Shown: one piece after another, positions 32,936 to 41,678 of the stretch
Position numbering within the stretch: position 1 is the first letter of the stretch
Layout of the letters: every line of letters begins with the position of its first letter
DNA from: Dyella sp. OK004
GTDB lineage: Bacteria > Pseudomonadota > Gammaproteobacteria > Xanthomonadales > Rhodanobacteraceae
Direction: 5' to 3'
Assembly: GCF_900114495.1 (NCBI RefSeq)
Contig: NZ_FOZI01000001.1
Coordinates: 1,135,469 to 1,199,468, forward strand
Length of the DNA: 64,000 nt
Notes under the pieces: model-generated
Told to the model about the DNA's origin: nothing
Databases searched by the model: none
The model's input: the letters and a program-made list of their open reading frames with translations, nothing else
Position numbers and translations under genes: made by a program

Positions 32936-34645
32936 TCACGCCGTGTTCTCAATCGATGACGTTAGTGCGGATGCAAGCTTTGCATCGTCAAAAAGCAACC
33001 GGATGATCTGAGCGAGGCGTCCCGAATTTGGGTCTGAGCAAATATTTCGACAGGCTTCAGTAAAACGGTCCATGGCACTTCCGAAATGCTTAATATAGGT
33101 CGCTGAGTTCACGCACATGTCAATCATCGCCGACATGAATAGCTTGAACTCCTCGACCTCTAGCGATTTGATCGTCATTTCGTGATCGTGAACCGTGGAT
33201 CCTCGCATGGCGACCTCCTGTCGAGTTCCCCAGGAGTGGTGGTTGGCGATGTGCGCACAAGCATCGTAAAGAGTGGTCTTTGCCTCCACTTCATCCGCCA
33301 ATGCGTCGAATTCCGCCTCAATTCTTGGATGCAGTTTTCGGCGAAAGAAATCTCGATCTATCGAGCCGTGGTCGGAGCGCTTTGCAAATGCGGCGATCCA
33401 TTTTTCTACCATGATGTCGCCAATGATGTCTCCACCGGGAATTTCGCAGAGAAGCTCGTGCAGAGATGTCACCGTGTAGGGATCGATCCTATCTGCGTCG
33501 TTCGCCAGCGTTCGAGCCTCAACCAATAGGTCGTTATTGGACAGCTTGTGATGCCAAATCACGTGCTCGCGAAACTGGTGCACGCGACGAAGCATATTCA
33601 GCGCATCGGACTCGGCGACGTAGCGACTAACGATCAAGTCGACTGCGTCCTCATCAAGTAGTCCAGTATCAAGATAGTCGGCCACAAGCAGTTCGTATTC
33701 ATCGCTTGAATTGATGCCGAGCTGATGAACGAGCAGCTTCCATTTTGCTTGGTGCTCATCTTGAACGGGCTGGGCGACAATTTTTCTTGATCTCTCCACC
33801 AATTCTTTCGATGAACCGGCCTGCAATACAAATTCGATGGGCGGGCCGTCTTCAATGCCCTTGTAGTGAATGGCTGACAGTAGGACGGTGGACGGGATCA
33901 TGCGCCCAAGCACGGCTTCGGGTAGCTGGTCACGGGTGCCGAGAATTCTGTTAATGGCGCGGATGACCTTTCGCACGATTCGTATATTGGTGAGCTTGAT
34001 CGTTTCAACGGCATGCTTGATTGCGCCTCCGTATCGCGTCGGCGTAAGGCGCGAGGCAATATCAAAGGCCTCGGCGGAAGAGGTGTCGAGCCGAACTTCT
34101 TGGTCAATGACTTTTTCGCGCAGCTTTTCCCACATGTCTTTGTCGGAGAGCTGGTCGCTGTTCAAAATAAGGATGATTCTTGCCCCGTAGAGTTCGGTGA
34201 ACTCGTCGATGAAGCCGAGAATTTCATCGATGGAGAGCTTTTCGTGCTTTCGCTCAATATCGTCCAGGACGAGAACCCGGTCTTTGAGGATCGCGGGAAG
34301 AGCAAGTTGGGCAAGGTCGTCGAGCACCGAAAAACCTTTATTGAACCCCACGGCTACCTTTCTCAAACCACTCAGCGTGGCCGCTACTTTGTTCCAGGTT
34401 GCTTGGCTCGACTGTATGGTGGGTATCGCGCTTTGAATGATCTTTAGGCAAAGCTGGTTCATGTCGGAGATGCCAAATAGGGATACACAGATCGCCTTTT
34501 TGATGGCTTCGTCTTCCGACGCCGTTTTCACTTCTTGCAAGAGATGGCTTTTCCCTGTGCCCCACTTGCCGGTTAATGCGATGACCTTGTTCTCCTGGTC
34601 GCTCAGAATTTCGATCAAGTACGGCTTCGTCGACTGCAATGTCAT
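32936..34645 (-). CDS. P-loop NTPase of the KAP/STAND kind
   Basis: 569 residues. Walker A is ALTGKWGTGKSHLL (Gly26 to Ser33) and Walker B VLVLDDIERK (about 123-132), followed by an Asn sensor in RIILILNSDQL. The N-terminus starts immediately at the nucleotide fold (PYLIEILSDQENKVIAL). The rest is a long helical region without repeats I can name. There are no clear transmembrane helices, so it lacks the KAP membrane insert. AGGGGGC lies before the ATG. NTPases of this class serve as phage sensors or switches for neighbouring effectors, which fits the downstream SIR2-like and HEPN-like genes. The P-loop is certain; the sensor role is inferred. Confidence 0.82.
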   Translation of the reverse strand: MTLQSTKPYLIEILSDQENKVIALTGKWGTGKSHLLQEVKTASEDEAIKKAICVSLFGISDMNQLCLKIIQSAIPTIQSSQATWNKVAATLSGLRKVAVGFNKGFSVLDDLAQLALPAILKDRVLVLDDIERKHEKLSIDEILGFIDEFTELYGARIILILNSDQLSDKDMWEKLREKVIDQEVRLDTSSAEAFDIASRLTPTRYGGAIKHAVETIKLTNIRIVRKVIRAINRILGTRDQLPEAVLGRMIPSTVLLSAIHYKGIEDGPPIEFVLQAGSSKELVERSRKIVAQPVQDEHQAKWKLLVHQLGINSSDEYELLVADYLDTGLLDEDAVDLIVSRYVAESDALNMLRRVHQFREHVIWHHKLSNNDLLVEARTLANDADRIDPYTVTSLHELLCEIPGGDIIGDIMVEKWIAAFAKRSDHGSIDRDFFRRKLHPRIEAEFDALADEVEAKTTLYDACAHIANHHSWGTRQEVAMRGSTVHDHEMTIKSLEVEEFKLFMSAMIDMCVNSATYIKHFGSAMDRFTEACRNICSDPNSGRLAQIIRLLFDDAKLASALTSSIENTA

Positions 34646-34767
34646 GTTGCCCCCTGTGGTTTCGCGAACGGCGCTTCCATAGCTTTCGAGATTCTGGCCT
34701 TGCTGCCTTCCTTGCGCTCCCAGGACAGGCGCACGAACTCCCTTATGTCCATGACAATGCTGAACAT
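34642..34767 (-). CDS. Possible 41-residue ORF overlapping the NTPase start
   Basis: Reads MFSIVMDIREFVRLSWERKE and onward to KPQGAT, ending in a TGA that overlaps the NTPase ATG as ATGA. This four-base overlap is the usual sign of translational coupling. The ORF is too short for most gene callers, is charged and helical, and has only a weak ribosome-binding site. It could be a small fourth component, a leader peptide, or chance. Confidence 0.4.
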   Translation of the reverse strand: MFSIVMDIREFVRLSWERKEGSKARISKAMEAPFAKPQGAT

Positions 34768-34772
34768 CCCGA

Positions 34773-34810
34773 CAGAGTCCTTTTTTACCCCAAAGGACGA
34801 GAGGACTCTG
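34773..34810. terminator. Inverted repeat between alginate lyase and island 2
   Basis: CAGAGTCCT and AGGACTCTG pair across about 20 bases, and an alternative stem GTCCTTT/AAAGGAC lies within. It is 30 bp past the alginate lyase stop and just upstream of the 41-codon ORF, so it may end lyase transcription before the island operon starts. Confidence 0.45.
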
Positions 34811-34840
34811 ATCCCCTCGCTTCCTTACTTTCTTAGCTCA

Positions 34841-35812
34841 TCAGTTCCTTTCACCCCCCGACAACGCCACGCCCCACGCCACCGTAACATCACCCCCAAG
34901 CATCCACTCACTAAACGGCCTTCGCGGCGCCATCAGCGCCGGCAACCGCGAATCCTTGGTGTGCGCGTAATACGGCTCCATCCACGAAAGCTCATCCTGC
35001 AGCGTCCACGGGAACAGCTGCTGCTTGATCGGCGTGATCTTCGCGAAGCTGTTGGGGTCGATGACGGCATCAGTCACCAGGTTGGCCAGCCGCGCAATGG
35101 CGTGGTTGTTTTCCTGATAGAGATCGATGTGTTGCCGCCGCGCGAGTTCGGCGGTGAAGACGAGGGGGATCAGCGCAAACGTGTGGTAATGCAGTGCGCG
35201 ATCACCGCGTTTGACCTCGCGCTCCAGCGCGCCGTTGGGGCCGATGTCGTGAATGCCCTCGCGCGCACGGGCGAGGCCGGCGTCGATCAGCTCGGGTTGA
35301 TGGGCGACGGTGCCGATGGCGACCAGGTTCAGGCCGGCCCAATAGACGAGGTTGTTGTGCAGATGGTTGATGGCATCCGCGTCGCGCGTGGCCACGGCGA
35401 TGTGCGTCAGCCACGTGTTGATATCGGCCAGCCGGCTGGCGTTGGCATCTCTGACATCCGACGGCATGCGCAGCAGCACCAGCGCAAAGTCCGTCCCCGC
35501 CCATGATCGCTCGTAGTAGCCCTGGTAGCCGGCGATAGGCCCCATCAGAGCGTCCGCCTTGGCCCAACCATCCAGCAGGTCGAGCGTGCAGGACCATTGC
35601 CCTGTATCCGCGGTCTTGTTGAGTTTGGCGATGAAGCCGCGCATCGGCTTGACTGCCTCCGCGTAGCCGGCGGCATCATCGTAGAAACCCGGTGGATCGA
35701 TGGTTTTCAACGGTGCAGGCACATCACAGGCATTTGCGGCCCGGCGGCTGCCCAGACCTATACCCAGCGCCAGCAAGACCAAGCCGGCTCTCCACACGAT
35801 TCGACTGCTCAT
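34841..35812 (-). CDS. algL: Alginate lyase family protein (PL5-like)
   Basis: 323 residues from ATG 35812, with AAGGAG five bases upstream. A signal peptide is present (MSSRIVWRAGLVLLALGIGL), so it is periplasmic. The AlgL-type helical barrel shows NHLHNNLVYWAGLNLVAIG, the catalytic-region HYHTFALIPLVF and YQENNHAIARLANLV. AlgL cleaves mannuronate bonds in alginate; in alginate producers it trims polymer in the periplasm. No other alginate biosynthesis gene is near, so here it is more likely degradative, or specific for another uronate polymer. The gene is about 50 residues shorter than Pseudomonas AlgL. Confidence 0.8.
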   Translation of the reverse strand: MSSRIVWRAGLVLLALGIGLGSRRAANACDVPAPLKTIDPPGFYDDAAGYAEAVKPMRGFIAKLNKTADTGQWSCTLDLLDGWAKADALMGPIAGYQGYYERSWAGTDFALVLLRMPSDVRDANASRLADINTWLTHIAVATRDADAINHLHNNLVYWAGLNLVAIGTVAHQPELIDAGLARAREGIHDIGPNGALEREVKRGDRALHYHTFALIPLVFTAELARRQHIDLYQENNHAIARLANLVTDAVIDPNSFAKITPIKQQLFPWTLQDELSWMEPYYAHTKDSRLPALMAPRRPFSEWMLGGDVTVAWGVALSGGERN

Positions 35813-36027
35813 ACCCGCTCCTTGATGGGATCGCGACATTGCCGACTTCGCAGAACGTCCCCGATGGATCAGAGACCGACACCATTGTCTCCGTACCCTG
35901 CAAAGGAATGATGACTTCGTTCTCCCAGACGCGCTGGTCGCCCACTGTCGATCCACCCCCGCGCCATTCGTCGCCCTCCTGAAAGCCACCCTTAGGCTCT
36001 CACCCCCAATCACCCAAGGAGACCCCC

Positions 36028-36393
36028 ATGCGCTACCTGGTCCTAATCAAAGTCGACGAAAACTCCGGCCAGCAGCCCGACGAGCGGTTGATGAACGAGA
36101 TGGGCAAGCTGATCAAAGAGATGCAGGCCGCCGGCGTGCTGGTGGAAACCGACGGCTTGCTGCCGACGTCCGAGGCGGCGCGCATCCGCACCACCAAGGG
36201 CAAGATCAAAGTGACGGATGGCCCGTTCACCGAGAGCAAGGAAGTGGTGGGCGGCTATTTCATGCTGGAGGCGCCGTCGCGGGACGAGGCCGTGGCGTGG
36301 ATGAAGCGCTTCCTGCTCGCGCACGGCGAGGCATGGACGCTTGAAGTCGAGATTCGCCAGCTGGGTGGCTACTCAAAGGAGTTGTTGGGTTAG
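36028..36393 (+). CDS. YciI/DGPF-domain protein
   Basis: 121 residues of a single ferredoxin-like YCII-related domain with the name-giving KVTDGPFTESKEVVGGYFML. These proteins often pair with ECF sigma factors, but none is adjacent. GGAGA lies just upstream of the ATG. Cytosolic; biochemical role of the family remains poorly defined. Confidence 0.88.
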   Translation: MRYLVLIKVDENSGQQPDERLMNEMGKLIKEMQAAGVLVETDGLLPTSEAARIRTTKGKIKVTDGPFTESKEVVGGYFMLEAPSRDEAVAWMKRFLLAHGEAWTLEVEIRQLGGYSKELLG

Positions 36394-36483
36394 CGGCAGC
36401 GACGCACGTGCCCACAACTTGGCGCAACGCGTGGACAGCGAAACCTGACAGACATCCGTCGATGCGTTTGCTACGTTCGGCCA

Positions 36484-36521
36484 GTCACCGACGCCGTCTC
36501 TAACAGGGCTACGTCGGTGAC
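36484..36521. promoter_or_regulatory. 10-bp perfect inverted repeat
   Basis: GTCACCGACG and CGTCGGTGAC are separated by 18 bases, about 90 bp after the YciI-like gene and 90 bp before the 36610 gene. It may be a terminator without T-run or a regulator site. The other bases of this 216-bp gap show nothing. Confidence 0.4.
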
Positions 36522-36609
36522 CATGGCAGCGATGCTGTGAAGAAGCGCGGATCGTGGGAGTAGGAGCTCACACGACCCGCTAACCAAACCAACTGCTAAG
36601 GAGTTGATT

Positions 36610-36948
36610 GTGGCTAAGCCCGATCATACGGCACCCGCTCGCCTGTCGGATCCCCCCGGCGACCAACCCAGCCCTTCGCCCCGCCGCGCACGCACACACT
36701 CAAGCGCGAGTAGAGAGGCGCGACAACGCCGATCCATCAAGCTCACCGGCATCGCTATCGCAGTGGATGCGGTGGCGTGCGTGCTCGCGCGTGACGACGC
36801 ACTTCCTGCCACGCAGGAAGACCCTACGGCAGCAACAGCCACGCATGATCCGCTGACGTTGGAATGCAGAGGCGGCTTGCTCGTTGCGGTTCACTTTCTG
36901 AAGCAGTACGCGAAGCAAGTGAAGCAAGGGAAACTGGCTGACGATTAG
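36610..36948 (+). CDS. Small basic protein of unknown function
   Basis: 112 residues from GTG 36610, with AAGGAG six bases upstream. The first 45 residues are Pro/Arg/Ser-rich (PPGDQPSPSPRRARTHSSAS) and probably disordered. A short hydrophobic stretch (IKLTGIAIAVDAVACVLA) and a C-terminal helix (LLVAVHFLKQYAKQVKQGK) follow. No known family; the strong ribosome-binding site is the main support. Confidence 0.45.
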   Translation: MAKPDHTAPARLSDPPGDQPSPSPRRARTHSSASREARQRRSIKLTGIAIAVDAVACVLARDDALPATQEDPTAATATHDPLTLECRGGLLVAVHFLKQYAKQVKQGKLADD

Positions 36949-37093
36949 GGGCCTGTGATCACCCGCGGCGCATCGCGTTATGAGGGCGGTGTGCCGCAAC
37001 TGGTGGCCGGTTAAAGTAGAAGATGCTCTCGACAGCATCGTCCTGCACAATGGGAGTACTCGCTTTAGACCCAAGGCGGAGATAGCTTTCTAT

Positions 37094-37393
37094 ATGAATC
37101 ACATCCTTGCGGGCGCCGTACTTTTCTGCTTTGTAGCAGCATGGTGCGTGGCCGCCGTGGCTTGGTTCGCAACACTTTTCTTCGGCATTAAAGCCATTCG
37201 GCGAGCTCGATCCGACATCAAATTTTGGGGGCGCGATACCCTCTGGAATCCCGCCAATGTGCTGCTCGACTCACGACTACTTACCGACGAGGGTGTTCGT
37301 TATCGTCGAAAGTGCCTTTTGTCTGCAGGATTGTTTGTCGCGTGCACAGGCATTCTGATCTTGATCGCAGCAATCACTGGTGTGCTTAAGTGA
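37094..37393 (+). CDS. Small two-helix membrane protein
   Basis: 99 residues from ATG 37094 (MNHILAGAVLFCFVAAWCVA). Helix 1 is about residues 4-30; a basic, Arg-rich loop (IKAIRRARSDIKFWGRDTLW) faces the cytosol; helix 2 is AGLFVACTGILILIAAITGV near the end. The frame also reads from 36980 with an unlikely N-terminus. It is just upstream of another small gene. Unknown family. Confidence 0.55.
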   Translation: MNHILAGAVLFCFVAAWCVAAVAWFATLFFGIKAIRRARSDIKFWGRDTLWNPANVLLDSRLLTDEGVRYRRKCLLSAGLFVACTGILILIAAITGVLK

Positions 37394-37500
37394 GCTTGCC
37401 GCTTTGCGAACTCACTTACTTGAGCGACGGACTGGTGGCGCATAGTGGAGCCGATTTGAAGGATCGGGCGGTCTTTCGCCTTACATCAACGGGGAAATCC

Positions 37501-37974
37501 ATGCGCTTTGCGGCTGCTGTGATCTTGCTGCTCGTCTCTGCCTCGAATGCATCTGCCTACGGCTCTTCGCAGAATGTCGCTGAGCAGCCATGTCCAAGTT
37601 TCGTGGGTATCGATCTCTCCAAACTTCCTGAAAAAGATAGAAAGATCTTGACTGAGGCGATGGATGACTTTCAGGCGGTCACTGCTGGCCGGAAGCCAAT
37701 TCACGCGTCACCAGACCTGCAGACTTCGCCGCCAGCGGATGGTGGAACATCCTTCTATATCGGGCGTGGTTACCGGTTGACGATCGAAAAGGCTTTTTCA
37801 GAACTGGGATCGCTTACTGCTGTCGCCTACGGACCAATTCTCACCTTCAACACCGACTTCGCGCCCGGCAATGAGAACCGCATTTCCGACGTTCGGCTCT
37901 ACAGTCTCGAAGCATTAGATAGCCTCTTAAAGAAAGGCACTTCTGATGTGACTGACGCGCGACCTAGTCGGTAG
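37501..37974 (+). CDS. Small exported protein of unknown function
   Basis: 157 residues from ATG 37501, with GGGGAAA upstream. Signal peptide MRFAAAVILLLVSASNASAY. The mature protein is soluble and periplasmic, with LPEKDRKILTEAMDDFQAVT and RGYRLTIEKAFSELGSLTAV and no known motif. The open frame from 37390 overlaps the previous gene and is unlikely to be translated. The 198 bp that follow show nothing coding. Confidence 0.55.
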   Translation: MRFAAAVILLLVSASNASAYGSSQNVAEQPCPSFVGIDLSKLPEKDRKILTEAMDDFQAVTAGRKPIHASPDLQTSPPADGGTSFYIGRGYRLTIEKAFSELGSLTAVAYGPILTFNTDFAPGNENRISDVRLYSLEALDSLLKKGTSDVTDARPSR

Positions 37975-38172
37975 TTGCCCTCAAACATCGAGGCGGTATG
38001 AGCACAGTGTGCCGAAACTGGCGATGACACTCCGCGATTTGCCGCGGAACGCCCGAGAGATTGCGCAAAATTTACGCAAACCCGCCATCTCTGCGTAGCG
38101 TCTTTACTCCTACCGGTCACACCATGCCGCATCCGCTTCGTCTAGCGCCACGGCCACACCGTCTTGAGCATC

Positions 38173-38604
38173 ATGATTATCCAGGGTCCCCACGCCAACG
38201 CTCGCTCCATCAGCGGCGAACTGCTGAATCATCTGCAGCAACTGGCGCACGCGGCGGGCCGCACTCTGGAACTGTGTCCCTGCGGCGGCCTGCGCGACTT
38301 TGTTGCCCGGGTGCGCGCGGTGCGGCCGCAAAGCACGGAATTCATGCTGCTCGATCCGGGCGAGCTGACGCAAGAAGTGCAAGGGCACCCGGAAGCCGGC
38401 CTGGGCGATGCGCTCGATAAACTGGCTACGCCCTACATCGAAGTGCACGACGATACCGTTGCCACACTGGAAACCCGCGACGGCTCGCACAGTGCACCGC
38501 TCGCCACCATCATCATCAACGGCGATCTAGGCACCAGCTACCAGATCGCCCTGGGTATCGCCTTGCGGCAATTGCGTGAGGATGGCGTCGCCGCGGCGGC
38601 CTGA
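38173..38604 (+). CDS. Type II 3-dehydroquinase-like protein, probably degenerate
   Basis: 143 residues from ATG 38173. The flavodoxin-like AroQ fold is recognisable: MIIQGPHANARSISGELLNH corresponds to the LxxNGPNLNLLGxR start, and TPYIEVHDD to the conserved VEVHxSN. The catalytic Tyr and Arg of the lid and the second Asn are changed, so shikimate-pathway activity is doubtful. It may be a paralogue with another ligand. No shikimate genes are near. The TTG at 38164 would add three residues. Confidence 0.6.
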   Translation: MIIQGPHANARSISGELLNHLQQLAHAAGRTLELCPCGGLRDFVARVRAVRPQSTEFMLLDPGELTQEVQGHPEAGLGDALDKLATPYIEVHDDTVATLETRDGSHSAPLATIIINGDLGTSYQIALGIALRQLREDGVAAAA

Positions 38605-38776
38605 CGATCCGTGTTTGCGGCGGCTTGAGAACAGAGAAACGACTCAGCGCATGCACCAGAGTTCGCTGATCACGTCACCGAACCCGGATGAACACTGTCA
38701 CCAACTCCCGCTGATTGGCTCGCCGGCCCATAGGATCAGCGGGCGCTGCCCGCTTTCGACCCAGAAAGGAACTTCA

Positions 38777-39427
38777 TCAGCCGGCGGGTGGCTGGGCGTT
38801 AATCGCCAACTGCGCGGCGAAAGCCCGCTGGTAGGCGGGCCGCGCTTCGCCGCGGGCGACATAGGCGGCCAGGCTCGGAAATTCGTCCAGAATGCCTGAC
38901 GGTCTCAACCTGAGCAGCACCGACACCATCATCAGGTCGCCCGCGCTGAACGCGCCATCGAGCCAGTCGGCATCGCCCAGGCGAGCAGAAAGTTGGTTTA
39001 GCCGATGGCGGATGCGATCCAGTACCAGAGGCAGGCGCTCCTTACTCCAGGGCTTATCGCCCTCCACAATCTTGACGGTGACGAGTTCGAGGATCGGCGG
39101 CTCCACGGTGTTGAGCGAAGCAAACATCCAGGTGATTGCCCGCGCCCGGGCATTGGCGTCGCCCGGCAACAGACCCGGGTGGTGCTCGGCGAGATGGAAG
39201 ATGATCGAGCCGGTTTCGAACAGGGTGAGGTCGCCTTCCTCATAGGTGGGAATCTGGCCGAAAGGATGAAGCCCCAGATGCGCGGGTTCTTTCATTGCAC
39301 GGAATGAAACAAGACGAACCTCGTAGGGTTGGCCCACTTCTTCAAGCGCCCAGCGAACGCGCGTATCACGCGCCAGCCCCTTGCCGCCATCGGGCGACTG
39401 TTCAAAGGCAGTAATGGTGATGGTCAT
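38777..39427 (-). CDS. Glutathione S-transferase-like protein
   Basis: 216 residues. The thioredoxin-like N-terminal half has DTRVRWALEEVGQPYEVRLV and the glutathione-binding FGQIPTYEEGDLTLFETGSI. The C-terminal half is the all-helical domain (GDADWLDGAFSAGDLMMVSV). It should conjugate or reduce with glutathione in the cytosol. It stands alone; 39428-39888 upstream is non-coding. Confidence 0.88.
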   Translation of the reverse strand: MTITITAFEQSPDGGKGLARDTRVRWALEEVGQPYEVRLVSFRAMKEPAHLGLHPFGQIPTYEEGDLTLFETGSIIFHLAEHHPGLLPGDANARARAITWMFASLNTVEPPILELVTVKIVEGDKPWSKERLPLVLDRIRHRLNQLSARLGDADWLDGAFSAGDLMMVSVLLRLRPSGILDEFPSLAAYVARGEARPAYQRAFAAQLAINAQPPAG

Positions 39428-39888
39428 CGTGAGGCTCTCCTGGCAAGAATCATCGGTAGCGAGGCTGGCAAGCTGTCAAGAAGCGCCCGCACCTCGACGG
39501 GTGCATGGCAGACCACTACGGCCTTGCGCCACTTGGCACGTGCTTGCTCTCTTGGATCCGCTTCAGGCGGCCTGATGGCCGGCCTTCCTAATAATGACGA
39601 ACGGGCGTGCCAGAATTCGACGCATACCGGGAAAAATTTTGCACATGAGAACGCATCGATCAATGCGTGGGGAGCACCGGTGACGCAGGCCATTTGCCCT
39701 GGAGGCCATGCACTCTTCGTGACACAGCCGGCGCACTGCGGGCACACATCACATTAGCCACCAAACCCTCGCCTACCGGCATTGGGTTTACCGCGTTCAC
39801 CCCCACAAGTTGTCGCATCCCGCTGTATCGGGAAATCGCAAGATCGTATTGGTTGCCACTTGTCGCGTACAACTAAGGAACAAAAACG
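39428..39888. other. Intergenic gap of about 460 bp
   Basis: No convincing gene. Short frames exist on both strands but none has a ribosome-binding site or a recognisable product. It separates the divergent GST and exported MBL genes and must carry their promoters; AAGGAA at 39876 is the ribosome-binding site of the latter. Confidence 0.5.
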
Positions 39889-40869
39889 ATGAGCACGAGA
39901 CATACTTTTGCGCGCACGGCGTTGGCCATGGCCGTAGCGTTCGGCATGACGGCAGGCGTTGCCACTTTCGATACCGCCCACGCCGCGGCGCCCATGGCCA
40001 AGACGAACGCGCCGGGTTACTACCGCATGATGCTGGGCGATTTCGAGGTGACGGCGCTCTCCGACGGCACCACGCCGCTGCCCTTCGAAAAACTGCTGAC
40101 CAACACTACGCCGGAGAAAACCCGCCAGGCGTTGGCAGCTGCTTTCCAGCCGCCGCCTTACGAGATGAACTTCAATGCCTTCCTCGTCAACACCGGTGAC
40201 AAGCTGGTGCTGATCGATACCGGCGCGGGCCATCTCTTTGGCGCCAATCTCGGCAAGCTGGTGGAGCGCATAGAGGCCAGCGGTTACCGGCCGGAGCAGG
40301 TAGATGAGATCTACATCACCCATATGCACCCAGACCATATCGGCGGCCTATCGGACAACGGCAAACGCGTGTTTCCCAACGCCGTGGTGCGCGCCGATAA
40401 ACGCGACGCCGATTTCTGGCTGAGCAAGGCCAACCTCGACAAGGCTGCGGCCGACGAGAAGGAACACTTCCAGGCCGCAGTGGCATCGCTCACGCCGTAT
40501 GTCCAGGCCGATCGCTTCAAGCTGTTCAACGGCGACACCAACCTCATTCCGGGTGTACGCGCCATTGCGTTGAACGGCCATACGCCGGGCCACTCCGGCT
40601 ACGTGGTGGAGAGCAAAGGCCAGAAGATGGTGGTGTGGGGTGATGTGATGCACGTGCAGGCGGTGCAGCTTGCGCAACCGTCCGTCACCATCCATTTCGA
40701 CGTCGATAGCCACACGGCGGAAGGCGTGCGAGAGAAGCTGCTGGCGGATGCCGCCAAGAACGGCTACCTCATCGCAGGCGAGCATATGGCCTTCCCGGGC
40801 CTGGGCCATATCCAGAAGAACGGCGCCGGCTATCGCTGGCTGCCGGTGAGCTACACCGAGCTGCACTGA
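39889..40869 (+). CDS. Exported MBL-fold hydrolase (lactonase-like)
   Basis: 326 residues. A signal peptide is present (ARTALAMAVAFGMTAGVATF, cleavage near AHA). The metallo-beta-lactamase motif is complete, THMHPDHIGGLSDNG, with later ligands in LNGHTPGHSGYV and VVWGDVMHVQ. Exported proteins of this group include quorum-quenching lactonases and other esterases. AAGGAA precedes the ATG. The gene ends in a strong shared terminator. The substrate is not readable from sequence. Confidence 0.88.
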   Translation: MSTRHTFARTALAMAVAFGMTAGVATFDTAHAAAPMAKTNAPGYYRMMLGDFEVTALSDGTTPLPFEKLLTNTTPEKTRQALAAAFQPPPYEMNFNAFLVNTGDKLVLIDTGAGHLFGANLGKLVERIEASGYRPEQVDEIYITHMHPDHIGGLSDNGKRVFPNAVVRADKRDADFWLSKANLDKAAADEKEHFQAAVASLTPYVQADRFKLFNGDTNLIPGVRAIALNGHTPGHSGYVVESKGQKMVVWGDVMHVQAVQLAQPSVTIHFDVDSHTAEGVREKLLADAAKNGYLIAGEHMAFPGLGHIQKNGAGYRWLPVSYTELH

Positions 40870-40883
40870 TCGCGCACTCGCTT

Positions 40884-40926
40884 GCCGATGCGCGTTGCGT
40901 GCCTCACGCACGCAACGCGCATCGGC
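40884..40926. terminator. 19-bp perfect hairpin between convergent genes
   Basis: GCCGATGCGCGTTGCGTGC, a five-base loop and the exact complement. It lies between the ends of the MBL gene and the DUF899 gene, leaving under 20 bp on either side, and so should stop transcription both ways. Confidence 0.85.
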
Positions 40927-40930
40927 CATC

Positions 40931-41638
40931 TCAGTCGTAGTTCAAGCGCGGATACCAATCTGTCCCGCGGCCTTCGGGCGTCATATCCAGGATGTTCCAC
41001 AGCGGCATCGGGTCCGGTGCGCCGCGCGGGTCCTGGCCGGGGTCAGCGGTTTCTTCGCCCATCTCGCCGCTCCAGAAGTGGCGAATGGTGCCGTCGCGGC
41101 GCGTGAATACGTGTAGCTGCGGAATCTCGCTGCCGTCGTCGGCGATGGCCTGGTAGTCGCGGCTGTAGCTGCCGTCGATATCGGAATACAGCTTGATATC
41201 GCGCCAGCCGCGTTCGTTCTTGAACGCCACGAGTTTCTCGATGGGCGAACGCGCGACGATGGCGAGCGCCACGCGCTGCTCCACATCCTGCGCCTCGCCG
41301 TTCCACGCGGCGATCATGGAGCTGCACATGGGGCATGGCCGTTCGCGTTGAGGGCCGAACATATAGCTGTAGACCACCAGCGTCTGTTTGTCGCCGAACA
41401 GGCCGGCGAGGTCGACCGCGCCGTTCTCGCCCTGGAAGCGGTAGGTGTTTGCGACTTCGGCGCCCGGCGGCAAGGCGCGGCGCAGTTCGGCCACGCGCTC
41501 GATATGCCGCCGCAGTTCGATCTCTTCGGCGAGCAAGGCGGTACGCGCACGGCGGTACTCGGCGCTTTCGTTGGGGATGCGCATGCGATTGCGCTGGGCG
41601 AGTTCGGCGGCTGGTACAAGGGACGGAGCGTGGGTCAT
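40931..41638 (-). CDS. DUF899 family protein, thioredoxin-like
   Basis: 235 residues from ATG 41638, with AAGGAG upstream. DUF899 hallmarks are ELRRHIERVAELRRALPPGA, VVYSYMFGPQRERPCPMCSS (a CPMC pair at the thioredoxin-like position) and DYQAIADDGSEIPQLHVFTR, ending WYPRLNYD. Probably a cytosolic redox or peroxiredoxin-like protein; the family has no defined activity. It follows a GST gene in the same direction by 40 bp, suggesting an operon with a redox or detoxification theme. Confidence 0.88.
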   Translation of the reverse strand: MTHAPSLVPAAELAQRNRMRIPNESAEYRRARTALLAEEIELRRHIERVAELRRALPPGAEVANTYRFQGENGAVDLAGLFGDKQTLVVYSYMFGPQRERPCPMCSSMIAAWNGEAQDVEQRVALAIVARSPIEKLVAFKNERGWRDIKLYSDIDGSYSRDYQAIADDGSEIPQLHVFTRRDGTIRHFWSGEMGEETADPGQDPRGAPDPMPLWNILDMTPEGRGTDWYPRLNYD

Positions 41639-41678
41639 CGTCGGTCTCCTTAAGCTGGAAAGAATCATGGGGGAAGGC

